This document shows positions 10,946 to 22,633 of a DNA stretch of 64,000 bases, one piece after another. The notes beneath the pieces are model-generated. The model was given only the letters and a program-made list of their open reading frames with translations, had not been told where the DNA came from and made no database searches. The stretch comes from Sthenelais limicola (lineage: Eukaryota; Annelida; Polychaeta; Phyllodocida; Sigalionidae), in assembly GCA_942159475.1 (NCBI GenBank), contig OW804097.1:33988298-34052297 (forward strand), given 5' to 3'. Positions within the stretch are counted from its first letter, which is position 1. The number at the start of each line of letters is the position of its first letter. Position numbers and translations under genes: made by a program.

Positions 10946-11180
10946 GGGTCAGATTTTCAGAAAATGTACAATCGGCAGCTGTACACATTAAGTAAATTCT
11001 GCTAAATTAGGCTGCAATTTGGTCAATACTAGGTAAATTCGAGTATATTCCACATTGCATTGAATCCAGCCATTTGTTTGGTTAAATTGAACTGTATTTT
11101 GAGCTTCATTTTCGTCTGAAATTTGGGTTATTTGAGAAGATTGGTGAAGACAAATTGTACATTTTCTAAAAATCTGACCC
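10946..11180 (+). mobile_element. GGGTCAG MITE, subfamily B
   Basis: Full length; flanks ATAT/GTAT. Confidence 0.89.
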
Positions 11181-12857
11181 GTATAACAAAAATGTAGGAG
11201 GGTGGCGGATATCTAGCTTGTTACCTTGTGCCAGCCTAATTAACGAGAGCAAGACTTGAGAAGCACACACGCAATCACACCCAGCTCTTCACAGAAACAG
11301 TTTTTTTCGCAGATAAAATTACAACTGCGGAGCGAAAACTTTGTGATTATATTCCACCAGGTCTAAAGTATTTCATGGACGCAAGCCAACTTTTCAATGT
11401 AAAGTGGCTAAGATAGTTAAAACGAGTAGTCACAGAATCACATGAACTTATTCAGTGTAACCATATAGGATATGTATGACAATATCTAAAGTATAGAGCA
11501 CCAACATTGTGTCCTCATTCAATAATCATTGAATAAGTGTCATGAATAGACCAGATTTTAAATCACAGAATGGAGCCGTAAAGTGCTGCCCCCACTCTCT
11601 AAGTGACCAGGAATGTAACTAGCTTTAACCTAGGAGTCTATGAACGACCTTTGATCGAGCCTGGCATTATGTAACTCCAGATGCCAGAACCCAACTGTCA
11701 TCTCTGTATGGCGTGCGAAAACGATTTTGCTCACTGTTTTACCAAATATCTGATATAATATGAATGTTAGAGTTTTGATATCCACAGGAGTTAGTTAGGT
11801 AGGGTAAGGTGAATCAAAAACTAGAAAAGGAAGTAGAAATTCCTTTACTCGATAATCTAGCCAACAACAGTGAGAAGTGTCACTTTAACATCACGGCAGA
11901 TCGTTTTTAGATTGATGTTATCATCAATCTAAATGGATTGGGGTGAGATCTGTCAATCATTGATAGCATCTTGGCTCCTCCCATCCTGGATATCAGTGTG
12001 AAGAATCTGTTGATTCTGATATCAGCAGATGGGATCAGAATCATGCTGGTAATGGCTGGGAGCGGGAGGAGATGGCATTTAGGTGTGAATTAAAGGGTAG
12101 ACCATGAGTGAATTAAAGTGGCAAGTTGCGAAATAAGATGCCTCATATGCAAAGGTGTTAAAGGGACCAACAGAATCACATGGAATGACCAGTCATATAT
12201 GGGATAGGGATTTCATGTTTTCTGTCTCCACTTCCTCTCCCTCCTACTATCCCTCCCTCTTGAACTTTACATTTAACTGACATCAATCTCCGTTTCCCTT
12301 GGAAACGCAATCTTCTACATGAACCGGAAATAAATAAATAAATGTAAACTGATCACTGTTAACAATTTCTTGTTAACTTTTGGCACATAAATATATTTAA
12401 CCATTCTGCAAGGAACGGCAGCCATGGAGATATAATATTTCTGTTGCAATGCTTCCTCGTCACATGAGCAGATTCCCACACAATATACCAGAAAAGTAAA
12501 TCATAAAGAGAACAAAATTACATATAAATTATTAAAAAATGTTGTATACTAGATTATTGGGCTTAACAATCCTCGCAAAAGCAAACAAACTAAATATAGA
12601 AATAACGATAGGCCGCCTTTAATGAACCTAACGCTAATCATTGCATAAAACATGCCAGCAAACGAGCTGCTCCTGCGTAATTGGAGCAAGAAGAGGAGGA
12701 GAAATGGAGGCATAATAAGCGTGGTGGTGGTGGATAAGGGGACTGATGCCTGATCTATTCTATTCCCTTCGCCGCACTGAAACGTGGATACACGATTCCA
12801 CTGTATCACAAGGGTATTAAAATTAATCACACTTCCAACACGAAAACTACTCTATAA
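11181..12857. other. Longest element-poor stretch left of MDN1 exons
   Basis: The only structure seen is a short palindrome at 11911-11932 (AGATTGATGTTATCATCAATCT). A 93-codon minus-strand frame (12549-12830) has no recognisable motif. Confidence 0.5.
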
Positions 12858-13081
12858 GGGTCAGATTGTCAGAAATTGTACAATTGGCAGCTGTACACAT
12901 TTAGTAAATTCTGCTAAATTAGGCTGCAATTTGGCCAATTCGAGTATATTCGGTATTGCCTTGATTCTAGCAATATGTTTGGTTAGGTTAAACTGCATTT
13001 TAAACTTTATTTCCGTCTGAAATCTGGGTTATTTGAGAGGATTGGTGAAGGCGAATTGTACATTTTCTAAAAATCTTACCC
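12858..13081 (+). mobile_element. GGGTCAG MITE, subfamily B
   Basis: Full length apart from an ~11-bp deletion in the middle; flanks ATAA/ATAG. Confidence 0.87.
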
Positions 13082-13248
13082 ATAGACGCTCATTACCCTA
13101 ATGGCGGCGATCTTCTATTTTCATTAATGACACCACAACTGATTGGTAAAAAAGCGATAATTGAATGTCTTTTTAAATTAAGGATTCATAGTTGTAAAAT
13201 AAATCAAATATAGCAGCAATTGAGAGGCGTCAATTTCGTAATGAAATG

Positions 13249-13420
13249 AGTGAGGTCTTATTCTCAAACCGTTATGGGAAATGTCTTTTTATGAATAATG
13301 AATGCTAGGGGTGAAATCCGACATGTCATCGTCGTAAATATATGAGTGAGGTCTTATTCTCACACCGTTATGGGAAATGTCTTTTATGAATATTGAAGGA
13401 TAAGTCTGAAATCCGACATA
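13249..13420. repeat. ~95-bp tandem duplication
   Basis: GAGTGAGGTCTTATTCTCA through GTTATGGGAAATGTCTTTT and GAAATCCGACAT occurs twice (from 13249 and from 13344) with small differences. Confidence 0.85.
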
Positions 13421-13540
13421 AAAACGGAGCATACATGGTGCCAATACCCCAGAAAACGGTAAAGCTCTACGACTTTTTTCAAAGGATTCGGAAGCTTTCG
13501 TGTTATCTTTAAACCAATGGACAGCTGCACAGTGTAAGAA

Positions 13541-13876
13541 GGTAAGATTTTAAAAAATGTACAATTGGCAGCTCTACACATTTAGGAAATTCTGCTAAAT
13601 TAGGCTGAAAAATGATGAATAATTAAAAAAATTGCAGACATTGATTTTTGAATTCTGCTCATTGAATGCTTTAAAAAAATGTTTGTCTGCAAATTTCACA
13701 CGGGATGACATAACAGCATAGACTACTGGTTTATCTAAGTATATTTGGTATCGCATTGGTTTAAAGTATCAGTTCTGTTATGTTAAACTGCATTTTCAAG
13801 CTCATTTTTGTCTTAAATGTGGATTATTTGAGAGGATTGGTGAAGGCGAATTGTACATTTTCTGAAAATCTGACCC
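13541..13876 (+). mobile_element. GGGTCAG MITE, subfamily A, with insertion
   Basis: The element is 336 bp because ~113 bp unrelated to the family lies between GATGAATA and GGTTTATCTAAG (about 13621-13733). The insert has TTGCAGACA near its start and TGTCTGCAAAT near its end. Confidence 0.83.
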
Positions 13877-14093
13877 GTAAGAGCGGCGATCTTAAGGTGG
13901 TTGGGATGGACATAGAGCACGCCTGTTACTGGTAGAGAATCAGACCTCCTCCCCTACAGCCTTTCCTGTGGCCGATCACATCTTGTCTACACTCTATTCG
14001 AGATCTACTTGGAGCGGCTTGCCGTAGGGTTACCATTGGGTCGCTTTGATGTTTACTCTAAGTAGGTCTCGAACAGAGTGTATACCCACATCT

Positions 14094-14329
14094 GGGTCAG
14101 ATTTTTTAGAAAATGTACAATTGGCAGCTGCACACATTTAGTAAATTCTGCTAAATTAGGCTGCAATTTGGTCAATACTAGGTGAATGCGAGTATATTCG
14201 GCATTACATTGATTCTAGCAATCTGTTTGGTTAGGTTGAACTGTATTTTGAACTTTATTTTCGCCTGATATCTGGGTTATTTGAGAAGATTGGTGAAGTT
14301 GAATTGTACATTTTCTGAAAATCTGACCC
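14094..14329 (+). mobile_element. GGGTCAG MITE, subfamily B
   Basis: Full length, flanked by ATCT/ATCT. Confidence 0.9.
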
Positions 14330-14487
14330 ATCTATTGATCCCCACGTGTCGCGCCCCTCCTCCTACACAATTGCACCTACTACGACTATCTCCGGATGAT
14401 AACACACGTGTAACATAGGCCAGTAGGACACTCGCATCCAGGCCTCTTGGCACTGAATGAATCACTCAGGGACGGGGCGACTTAGAA

Positions 14488-14730
14488 GGGCCAGGGTGTC
14501 GGAAGATGTATAATTCGCCTTCCACCAATCCACACAAACAACCCAAATTTCAGACATAAATGAGGTTCAAAAGACAGACAAGATAAAAGAAGAGATTTTC
14601 TTGGAATCCACACAATATAAAATATACTCAGTAGGCCTAATACCAATTATTTACCATATTTTCGCCTAATTTCGCAGAATTTACGACATGTGTTGAGGTG
14701 CCGATTGTACATTTACTGGCACCCACACCC
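14488..14730 (-). mobile_element. GGGTCAG MITE, old degenerate copy
   Basis: Recognisable from GGGCCAGGGTGTCGGAAGAT and AATTCGCCTTCCACCAATCC through to GCCGATTGTACATTTACTGG, but both TIRs have decayed. Confidence 0.7.
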
Positions 14731-14742
14731 AGATGTGCTTAG

Positions 14743-14977
14743 GGGTGAGATTTTCAGAAAATGTACAATTGGCAGCTATACACATTTAGTAAATTCTGCT
14801 AAATGAGACTGCAATTTGTGCAATACTAGGTAAATTCGAGAATATTCTGCATTGCATTGATTCTAGCAATCTGTTTGGCTAGGTTGGACTGTATTTTGAA
14901 CTTTATTTTCATCTGAAATTTGGGTTATTTGAGAAGATTGGCGAGGTTGAATTGTACATTTTCTGAAAATATGACCC
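14743..14977 (+). mobile_element. GGGTCAG MITE, subfamily B
   Basis: Full length; flanks TTAG/TTAT. It lies immediately beside a degenerate copy. Confidence 0.88.
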
Positions 14978-15126
14978 TTATATGTAATCAGTCCATGTTT
15001 TGTATGTCACAAAGATACCTGAGAGACGGCTGGGGATGGGCATGCGCAGTCATTACTATAATATTTAGTGATTGATGATGCAGCCAGAAAACCCACGGTA
15101 TAGATGGGAATCCCCGTGCGTTAATA

Positions 15127-15616
15127 GGGAGATTTAGCAACCACAACGCACCAACACAACACTAACGCATCCACTAACTATTAGTACATTATTATCGTTG
15201 TGGGGATATCTTGAGAGGCCTGCAATGCAGATGCCCTCAGCCCAGTTTAGCGCCCCTTTCCTTTATAGGGAAGGGGGAAGATGGAAGTGTCCTTAAACGT
15301 CGGCTACCCGATCTCTAAAAGGTATGTGGTAAAAGAAATGCAGATGATTAAATCTAAGACAGGAGGAACTTCCCCAAATAATTGGGTCGAGGGAGGCGCC
15401 CATGGCCCATGTCACAGCTGTTTTTTATGAGGGTGTGAACTGATTAACAGGGACTATATGGTATTCCTTCTTCAACACCTCGACATCAGAGAGAAATCGC
15501 CGCACTATAATTACCCTGCCATAAACTATAGCGCCACTCGAGATATCCCCACAACGGTAGTAATGCACTAATAGTTAGTGGATGCGTTAGTGCGTTGTGG
15601 TTGCTAAATCTCTCTA
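15127..15616. mobile_element. V element: ~490-bp foldback element
   Basis: The ends (AGGGAGATTTAGCAACCACAACGCA and the reverse complement at 15585-15616) continue into long imperfect arms (TAACGCATCCACTAACTATTAGT; ATTGTGGGGATATCT type) of about 85 bp. The central ~320 bp has no recognisable gene. Confidence 0.85.
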
Positions 15617-15669
15617 ATATAGTGGCTGAAGAACAACCTTCGTCTCCATTAACCTTGCCTCAAGTAAAT

Positions 15670-15904
15670 GGGTCAGATTTTCAGAAAATGTACAATCATC
15701 AGCCCTACAAATCTGGTAGCTTCTGACAAATTAGAGTGGAATATTTCAAATGCTATGCATATCCAAGTATCTTTGGCATTGTGTTGATTAAAAGTATCTC
15801 TTTCTTAGTTTTAAACTGCATTTTGAACGTAATTTTTCTCTTAGATTTGGATTATTTGAGTGGATTGGGGAAGGTGAATTGTACAATTCCTGAAAATCTG
15901 ACCC
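15670..15904 (+). mobile_element. GGGTCAG MITE, diverged subfamily A
   Basis: Full length with many substitutions, yet flanked by perfect AAAT/AAAT. Confidence 0.88.
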
Positions 15905-17335
15905 AAATGCTCCTCCCCCGAACAGAAGGGGAGCTCAGTAAATCTTCTAACATTGTTTGGTGTCTTTGGATGTTAAGTTGTTGTTTTCTAAGTGAAAGAA
16001 AGTTATATCCACTGGATCGGAGCAGATTCAATCTAGTGGAATTGTGCCCACCCGTGGTGGTAGCTCGCCAGTGAATGATACCTGTTTGATCGGTTTTATT
16101 GAAATTCAATCTCAAGTTTGCTCGTCTTTATCTAGGACCAGGTTTGGTGATCTTATTAAGATGGGAAATGGGAATAAAAGGGTAATTTCATAGAAGATTC
16201 TCAACTGGATAAGGACCAGGCAATACAAAATTTGGGTTAGGAGAGAAAACGAAGGAGGATGAGGTAAATGAGGTAGAAAAAGAGATGATGAGCATATGAA
16301 GGAAAGCGGGATGAAGGTGAATGAAATATGAGGAGGTGGAAAAGATGATAATGGGAAAACGTAAATCTTCATATATGATGCGAAAAATATGGAAAGAAGG
16401 AGGACAAAAGTCTCAGGAATACAATAAAGGCATGAAGGCAGGACCTTCCCACTTCTCACTATTGCATCACCATCGCAAGGCTTACAACAGCCAGTGTAGA
16501 CCACCCTTTATATTTCAATGGCATTAAAGTGACACATATCACTGAGCTCCCGATTTTGGGAAAGTTTGCTTGAATTATCATAATTAGTTAAGTGATAACA
16601 CCTGGACGGGACAGGGTAGATATGTCACTATGTACCTCCTGCCTCGCTCCTACTTCACCAGGCAGTGAGGGCAGCACCTTATGGTCAAGTTACTTCTCTC
16701 TCAGATTTGAATTCCCCAATGGAATCTCTGTCACATTCTTCATTAAGAGATATCAATTAATCTAAGGAATATATAGCGTTGGTATTCCACACAAATGTCC
16801 CTACTTATGCAAGTCATCGAAAACTACAAATACATTCCCAAATGACACATAGTCAAAATAGTGATCTTAGCCACTTTAAAACAAAGTGTACAGTCCAACT
16901 TCCTGACAATCCCAAGAACAAGAGGAACTCAAGGCACGTCTAGTTATAGCCCTGCTGGCCTCCACAACCAGTTCCCACCACCACAAGTGGTGAAATCTCT
17001 ATCACATCCCTCTCAGCTCATAGCAGCCAGAGCTAGCGCTCCTCTGCTGATAACAATCTCATCTACCCCTCATACTATCAAATCTCTACCTCTTTCTCTG
17101 GTGTATATATATCGCTATCTAAAACCAGCATCTAAGGTGTTCAGATGTGACCAGCATTTTAGTTACGGACAAGATATACTCTGATCTGATTTCCAGGCAA
17201 GAACTGCAAAAGTGCAGACGCTGCAGATTGTAATGGGGGTAAATTTCCTAATAAATAATTGCATCTGCCCCAAGTTTCATATTCTTAAGATTATTAATTG
17301 TCTTGTAGTGTTGAAAGACTAGTTATTTACTACTT
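15905..17335. other. No recognisable gene apart from an R fragment
   Basis: Purine-rich sequence at 16200-16400 opens long frames on both strands by composition. A 107-codon plus frame at 16861-17184 lacks homology or good context. Confidence 0.5.
16437..16511. mobile_element. R-family fragment
   Basis: Right-end fragment of the R family (GGCAGGACCTTCCCACTTCT ... CCATCGCAAGGCTTACAAC, AGTGTAGACCACCCTTT). Confidence 0.75.
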
Positions 17336-17510
17336 AAGCCGTGGACACACACAGCCGATTTGGCTCCCGATTGCCCCCGATTTTGGTCTCCCGATAAATC
17401 CTATGATTTAATTTCAAGTCCTGGTTTATGTTTTGAAATAACATCAACCAGGATTGGAAATGAAATCCAAGGATTCATTGGAAGACCAAAATCGGGGGGC
17501 AATCGGAAGT
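17336..17510. mobile_element. P-family palindromic MITE, copy 2 (right end lost)
   Basis: It starts AAGCCGTGGACACACACAGC. The right arm stops at GGCAATCGGAAG and lacks the terminal GGCTGTGTGTG segment. Confidence 0.85.
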
Positions 17511-18148
17511 AAAAACGGAAATACTCTGGACAAATTAAGCGATTAATGCTTGTGAATAAATTCAAACTAAATATATTGGCTCCCAAGGTTAGGTAGCTAC
17601 TTCATCATCGCCCACTGAAATAAATAATTACTTCTGCTGTAGCTAAAACCTTTGCTGTTATTTTAAGTTTCTACATTTGTGATCCGTTTTTAGGCAAATG
17701 AGTCATAAGTCGCAAAATATGGATTTTGAGATATCATGATATTTGAATAGAGGACATCAAGCCGATTCGAATGATAGTAAACACTAGGACATCTAATTCC
17801 ATAGTAAATATTCCTATATTTTAAGTTTGATAATTTCATTTTGAAAAAAAAGTTTGCAATTTTTCTGGTTGGGTAATAACCAATAAAGTAACTAAATACA
17901 CTGCGTACGAAGGCCTTCAAAACGATGTCAATGTCTTGAAATTTGGTACAGATTCAGATGACTATAAGAGCTCAACCCTCCAAAAATCAGAACATTCCAA
18001 CAAAGATATCTTATTACTAAAACACTTTGAAAAATATCAATTTTGCAACTTGTGACTCATTTTCCTGGAACACATCACGTATTTTGTGAACTGCAATTGT
18101 ACATAGCTTAACGACCGGACCCATATCGATAAAAACAGCATCACTAAC

Positions 18149-18480
18149 CTTTCTCACAAAGGGCGAGAGTTCGGTACTCCTCCTGGAGGTTTGACGACAG
18201 AGTTGACCCAAAGAGGCTTTGCAGGCCAAGCTTGACTTGCTTCAGCAATCTGGTGACCTCCTCCCTGGTCTCGCTACATGTGATATTCCCTAATCCCCCG
18301 CCGGTGCGTTTCATCACTTGTAGTTGCAACCATTCAAAGATTAGATCACAATTGCTTGGCGTGGCAGCTTCGAGGAGAACGTGGATATAAAACTCAGCTG
18401 TTGTTGATAGGTTTTCCTCCTCCTTAACCTGGAGAGGAGAAGCATCGAGCATCTCGGATATACTGAGAGGGAGATCGCGC
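18149..18480 (-). CDS. MDN1: Midasin coding exon (start of long linker)
   Basis: This 332-bp exon has a TTTGCTGCAG acceptor and a GTTAGT donor. One base completes the codon split by the previous intron, 110 codons follow, and one base is left over. The peptide reads through RDLPLSISEMLDASPLQV, FYIHVLLEAATPSNCDLIFE and LLKQVKLGLQSLFG. This is helical sequence with no catalytic motif, expected of the midasin linker downstream of the AAA+ ring. It is the last exon I can define in this direction. The next must lie in a long intron or beyond base 1, because nothing with good splice sites and open frame was found below 18149. Confidence 0.82.
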
Positions 18481-18571
18481 CTGCAGCAAAGAGAAATATG
18501 TCTTAATTAGAGAAGAGTAGACACAGATACATACTGAAGGTTTTGCACAGAGTAATTGACAATAGTTTAAA

Positions 18572-18730
18572 GGGTGGCCTCCACTGGCTGCGGTAAGCTC
18601 TGTGGTAAGCCTTGCGATGGTGTTGTGATGGTGAGGAGTGGCGAGGTCCTGCCTACATGGTCAGTGATCCATGTTGGCAGGACCTCATCATTCCTCTCCA
18701 CCTACAGAACCAGCCCAAACCATCGCCATA
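18572..18730. mobile_element. R-family MITE inside an MDN1 intron
   Basis: It starts GGGTGGCCTCCACTGGCTGC; the right end stops at AACCATCGCC, so it is truncated. It occupies part of the 528-bp intron between the exons at 18149-18480 and 19009-19232. Confidence 0.82.
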
Positions 18731-19008
18731 AAAATTAACAAAATATTATAATTAGGAGTTCAGAAGTAAGCGATGATGAGGGACCTCTACTTTTGTTCTT
18801 TGTTTACGATATAATTTATCCTTGATGTATTGTCTTTCTTTTCCCTTCTTAAAATGAGAAATACCACATGGTTGGAAAGTTTGAGAAATAAATTTATCAA
18901 AAAAAAATATATATATTGCAATACTCAGTCAACAATCCCCAAACCAATACGACAAGATACAATGTATAAACTTATTTATTGAATATTAATGCAAAATGAA
19001 AATCTTAC

Positions 19009-19232
19009 TTTTTTAACCGACTATGGTCCAGCAACATTTTATCTACAACGTGTAACACTGGTGCGCATGCCTGAATGGCGGTGTTGATTTCATGATCACG
19101 TGACCAATCTCCAGCTGATGGGAAAGTCTCTGGCCAATGAGTTTCCCGCAGTAGTGCCGATTCATTATTTTCTTTCTCAAAACTGTTGAGATTAAAGCAA
19201 TCTAGGTAGGTATCGATGTACTCCGAGTATTT
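19009..19232 (-). CDS. MDN1: Midasin coding exon (post-AAA helical region)
   Basis: This 224-bp exon has a GCTTTCAG acceptor and a GTAAGA donor. It enters in phase 0 and leaves two bases of the next codon. The peptide starts KYSEYIDTYLDCFNL, includes WPETFPSAGDWSRD and ends with VVDKMLLDHSRLKK. Phase continuity with the exons on both sides supports one transcript. The match to midasin rests on position and on the W-P-x-x-x-PSA segment seen at the equivalent place in animal midasins. The 467-bp intron between this exon and 19700 is about half filled by one GGGTCAG MITE. Confidence 0.8.
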
Positions 19233-19338
19233 CTGAAAGCAGTAGAGAGAACATAAGAAAACGCCAAGGTTCCTAATAACCAGCAAACGTAATTGAATAC
19301 TTCATTACCATGGCATTCTTGAAAATCATAGAACTTAT

Positions 19339-19572
19339 GGGTCAGATTTTCAGAAAATGTACAATTGGCAATTAGGAAATTCTGCTAAAAATTAGGCTGA
19401 AAAATGAAGAATACCGGGTATATCTGAGTATATATAATTTGGTATCGCATTGATTTAAAGTATCGGTTATGTTATGTTATGTTAAACTGCATTTTGAAGC
19501 TCATTTTTGTCTTAAATGTGTGTCATTTGAGAGGATATGTGAAGGCGAATTGTACATTTTCTGAAAATACTA
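19339..19572 (+). mobile_element. GGGTCAG MITE inside a short MDN1 intron
   Basis: Subfamily A; the right TIR is decayed (TTCTGAAAATACTAAAT). It makes up half of the 467-bp intron between 19232 and 19700. Confidence 0.86.
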
Positions 19573-19699
19573 AATCTAGATGAACCCCTATTTTTACTGG
19601 AGCTGATACTTCAATTAAAGGTGCAAGATAGAGTAATACAAATTTCGAAGGAAGATTTTTAACGAAATAGATTTTTAACGAATAAGAAATTCAACCTAC

Positions 19700-19969
19700 A
19701 TTGTGAAGCGTCGCATCAGTCTGTCCCTTGACGTAGACGTCATAACAACTGTTCTTCAGTGACGTCATAATATCAGCTCCGTGTTGAAGTTGCTGGTACG
19801 TCATGGTAGCTGCCCGTATCAAGTCAACAATGGTGAACCGAGCAGCCCTCTCGCTTTCTCTCATTTTGGCGTGAATCTTTGCGAGAATATCTTGAACGGC
19901 AGCTCCAACTAGGTTGTTAGACGAAAGCAGCGAGGCAATGTCGTTTTCTTCGTAGGCACATCCCTCCTC
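19700..19969 (-). CDS. MDN1: Midasin coding exon following the AAA+ module
   Basis: This 270-bp exon is open for exactly 90 codons and has an ATTTAG acceptor and a GTAGGT donor. It starts and ends in phase 0, matching the phase 0 end of the exon at 55582-55666. The peptide begins EEGCAYEENDIASLL and continues with helical sequence including LVGAAVQDILAKIH and LIRAATMTYQQLQHG. The spacing from the upstream ...YLLGE to the LVGAAVQDIL helix agrees with what I recall of vertebrate midasin, where a leucine-rich helix follows the same AAA+ arginine-finger segment. I therefore infer that the two exons are consecutive despite a 35.6-kb intron. The exon lacks an early methionine and is shorter than a typical ORF cut-off, so simple ORF scans miss it. 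Confidence 0.85.
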
Positions 19970-20404
19970 CTAAATGAAACACAAGACAGCATGAAATCGG
20001 TTTTTGTATTAACATTCCTGAGAAGGGTCTACCGACCCCATTCGGGTCGACCATACAGCTGCCCTCATGTCATTTTTATCAGCCTTTTCCTCTGTCCAGT
20101 TCATATTCCCCCATATCAATTGGTGTCAGATTTATTAGTTTGACTGTGTGGTACATGATACTAGTCGCATTTTTTAATATGATATCTATCAGACAGATAG
20201 ATCAGATCTACTTATAAACAGTTGAACTTTCTGAATTAATTGAAGTATGGGCTTTCAATCGTTTTTGGGGCATAAGTAATAGTATTCAATCGTTGTGGCG
20301 TTATGGAGTTAAAACGGAGGAAAATGATAACTTAAAGCAAGAGGTGAGAAGAGGGAAGGGGAGAAGAGGAGTAGGGGGAAGGATGAAGAAGGGGGAGGGT
20401 AGTC

Positions 20405-20815
20405 GTAAAAAAAGTTGAAAGTTGGTCGAAAAAAAGTTGAAAGTTGGTCGTAAAAAAAGTTGAAAGTTTGTCAAAAAAAAGTTGAAAGTTTGTCGGAAAA
20501 AAAGTTGAAAGTTGGTTGGAAAAAAAGTTGAAAGTTGAAAGTTTTTTTGAAAAAAAAGTTGAAAGTTGGTCGGAAAAAAAGTTGAAAGTTGAAAGTTTTT
20601 TTGAAAAAAAAGTTGAAAGTTGGCCGGAAAAAAGTTGAAAGTTTTTTTGAAAAAAAAGTTGAAAGTTGGTCGGAAAAAAAGTTGAAAGTTGGTCGGAAAA
20701 AAAGTTGAAAGTTGGTCGAAAAAAAAAGTTGAAAGTTGGTCGGAAAAAAAGAGTTGAAAGTTGGTCGAAAAAAAAGTTGGTCGTAAAAGTCAGTCGTTCG
20801 TAAAAAAAATGAAAG
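20405..20815. repeat. AAAAAAGTTGAAAGTTGGTCGG minisatellite
   Basis: About eighteen irregular purine-rich units of 20-23 bp, some compound (GTTGAAAGTTGAAAG). The phenylalanine-rich minus-strand frame is a by-product. Confidence 0.9.
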
Positions 20816-20929
20816 CCTCATGGTTTAATCCAGCTTGTTCTTAAACAACTTTAATAATCATAAAATTCCCTAAATCGAATCATTTATATTTGCTAATAAA
20901 CATCTAAATATTTAAAACATGATTTATCA

Positions 20930-21297
20930 CATTACTTTTACTTTCAACCATTTCTATAAGATGCAGAAACACCCAAAAAAGTTCCGTTCCGTTTCCTTCA
21001 TTCAGATTCCATTTGCCATTACTTTTACTTTCAACCATTTCTATAAGATGCAGAAACACCCAAAAAAGTTCCGTTCCGTTTCCTTCATTCAGATTCCATT
21101 TGCCATTACTTTTACTTTCAACCAGTTCTATAAGATGCAGAAACACCCAAAAAAGTTCCGTTCCGTTTCCTTCATTCAGATTCCATTTGCCATTACTTTT
21201 ACTTTCAACCATTTCTATAAGATGCAGAAACACCCAAAAAAATTCCGTTCCATTTCCTTCATTCAGATTCCATTTGCCATTACTTTTACTTTCAACC
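20930..21297. repeat. 87-bp tandem repeat
   Basis: Four near-identical copies (20930-21016, 21017-21103, 21104-21190, 21191-21277) plus a partial fifth. Because 87 is a multiple of three, both strands stay open (FNHFYKMQKHPKKFRSVSF repeats). No start context or homology suggests a protein. Confidence 0.92.
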
Positions 21298-21429
21298 GGC
21301 CGAGCGGAGAGCTGTCAACTGGCTTACGTCACACTGTCTTACACTGTCTTACGTCACAAAAGAGGTGCCGACTCCCAGACTTGTCAACATTGCCACGTGC
21401 AAAGTAATACCGTCCCTTGGGTAGAGTAA

Positions 21430-22144
21430 AAAAAAAGTGATGTCAGAATTCTGGGATTCCCCTTCCTATCATGTCAACATACCTGACAGAACAACGTGTC
21501 TCCCCGAATAATAATAATAATAATAGATTTTTATTTCCATGAGACATCTACAATGTAAATATAAGTGTGGACTAGAGGTTTAATATGAAGAGATGGAAAA
21601 AGGAGCATTTTCAGTAATGTGTACTGGTCTTCCAAGTACCCCTGAATTTGGAAAATGATCTAGACTAGATAATATACATACATAACATATAGAACATACA
21701 AATACAAACACATTTAGGTAAATAAAGCAAAGAGACATAAATCATGAGTGTATGTGGTGGCTTTGTCTATTGGTCAGACCCAATGGATATTAATCCAAGT
21801 TGGTACTTTTAGCATACAAGCTATACAGATTGATTCATGATTAAAGAGTGACATTAGTTATCAATGTATGCGGTCACTTGTCAGTGCAAACATATACACA
21901 TGGAGATTATATATAGTGGTACCAAAGAGGCATGTCTATTAATTTAAAGAAAAGTATTGGAAGCTCCTGTAAAAAAAGGGAAGATGAGACAAGACAAGAT
22001 GATCATGAAAATTGAGATCCTCGATCTTAGTTTTTCTGAAGGGACTAAGCTTTTTGGGCTCACGGAATGGTGTTTTTAAGGCGTTAATGTTTAATGAAAT
22101 ATCAAACACTCTATGGACATGGTAGAAAGTCTCATATAAGAATA
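21430..22144. other. AAT microsatellite and unassigned sequence
   Basis: (AAT)n at 21508-21527 followed by AGATTTTTATTTCCATGAGA, resembling a retroposon 3' end in reverse. Nothing else recognised. Confidence 0.45.
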
Positions 22145-22219
22145 TGAAATCATAGGATTCATCGGGAAACCCGAATCGGGGGGCAATCGGGAGCCAAATC
22201 GGCTGTGTGTGTCCACGGC
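22145..22219. mobile_element. P-family palindromic MITE, half copy
   Basis: Only the right arm remains, from TGAAATCATAGGATTCATCG to GTGTGTGTCCACGGC. Confidence 0.82.
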
Positions 22220-22397
22220 ATAGGCATACTGATATTTTGTAATGGGGATGGCCCTTTCGATCAATCGATATACCTTATTTCAAAGGCAAACGATTGGCTT
22301 CGGAATAGCTGTCACACCTTAACAATGGAAATGTTAACGGAGAAAGATTACTATTGAATTCACGAGTTCTTTATTCTGGGACTCACTAGCAGTAGAA

Positions 22398-22633
22398 GGG
22401 TCAGATTTTTAGAAAATGTACAATTCACTATTACCAATCTCCTCAGATAACCCAAATTTCAGACAAGAAATAAGGTTAAAAATACAGTTCAACCTAACCA
22501 AACAGATTGCTAGAATCAATTCAATGCCAAATATACTTTAATTTACCTAGTATTAGCCAAATTGCAGCCTGATTTAGCAGAATTTCCTAAATATACACAG
22601 CTGCCAACTGTACATTTTCTGAGAATCTGACAC
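22398..22633 (-). mobile_element. GGGTCAG MITE, subfamily B
   Basis: Full length, flanked by AGAA/AGAA. Confidence 0.9.

Noticed and set aside
16112..16504. 130-codon minus-strand ORF as a membrane protein
   Set aside because: Arises from a purine-rich plus strand (pyrimidine-rich complement giving Leu/Phe/Ser) and begins in an R-family fragment.
18017..18229. 70-codon minus-strand ORF
   Set aside because: It is in another frame over the midasin exon at 18149-18480 and its flanking intron; the exon frame has the splice-phase and homology support.
20471..20821. Phe-rich 116-codon ORF
   Set aside because: Composition of a purine-rich minisatellite.
20919..21429. 162- and 138-codon ORFs as a secreted repeat protein
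   Set aside because: Both derive from an 87-bp tandem repeat that keeps every frame phase; no signal peptide or homology seen.
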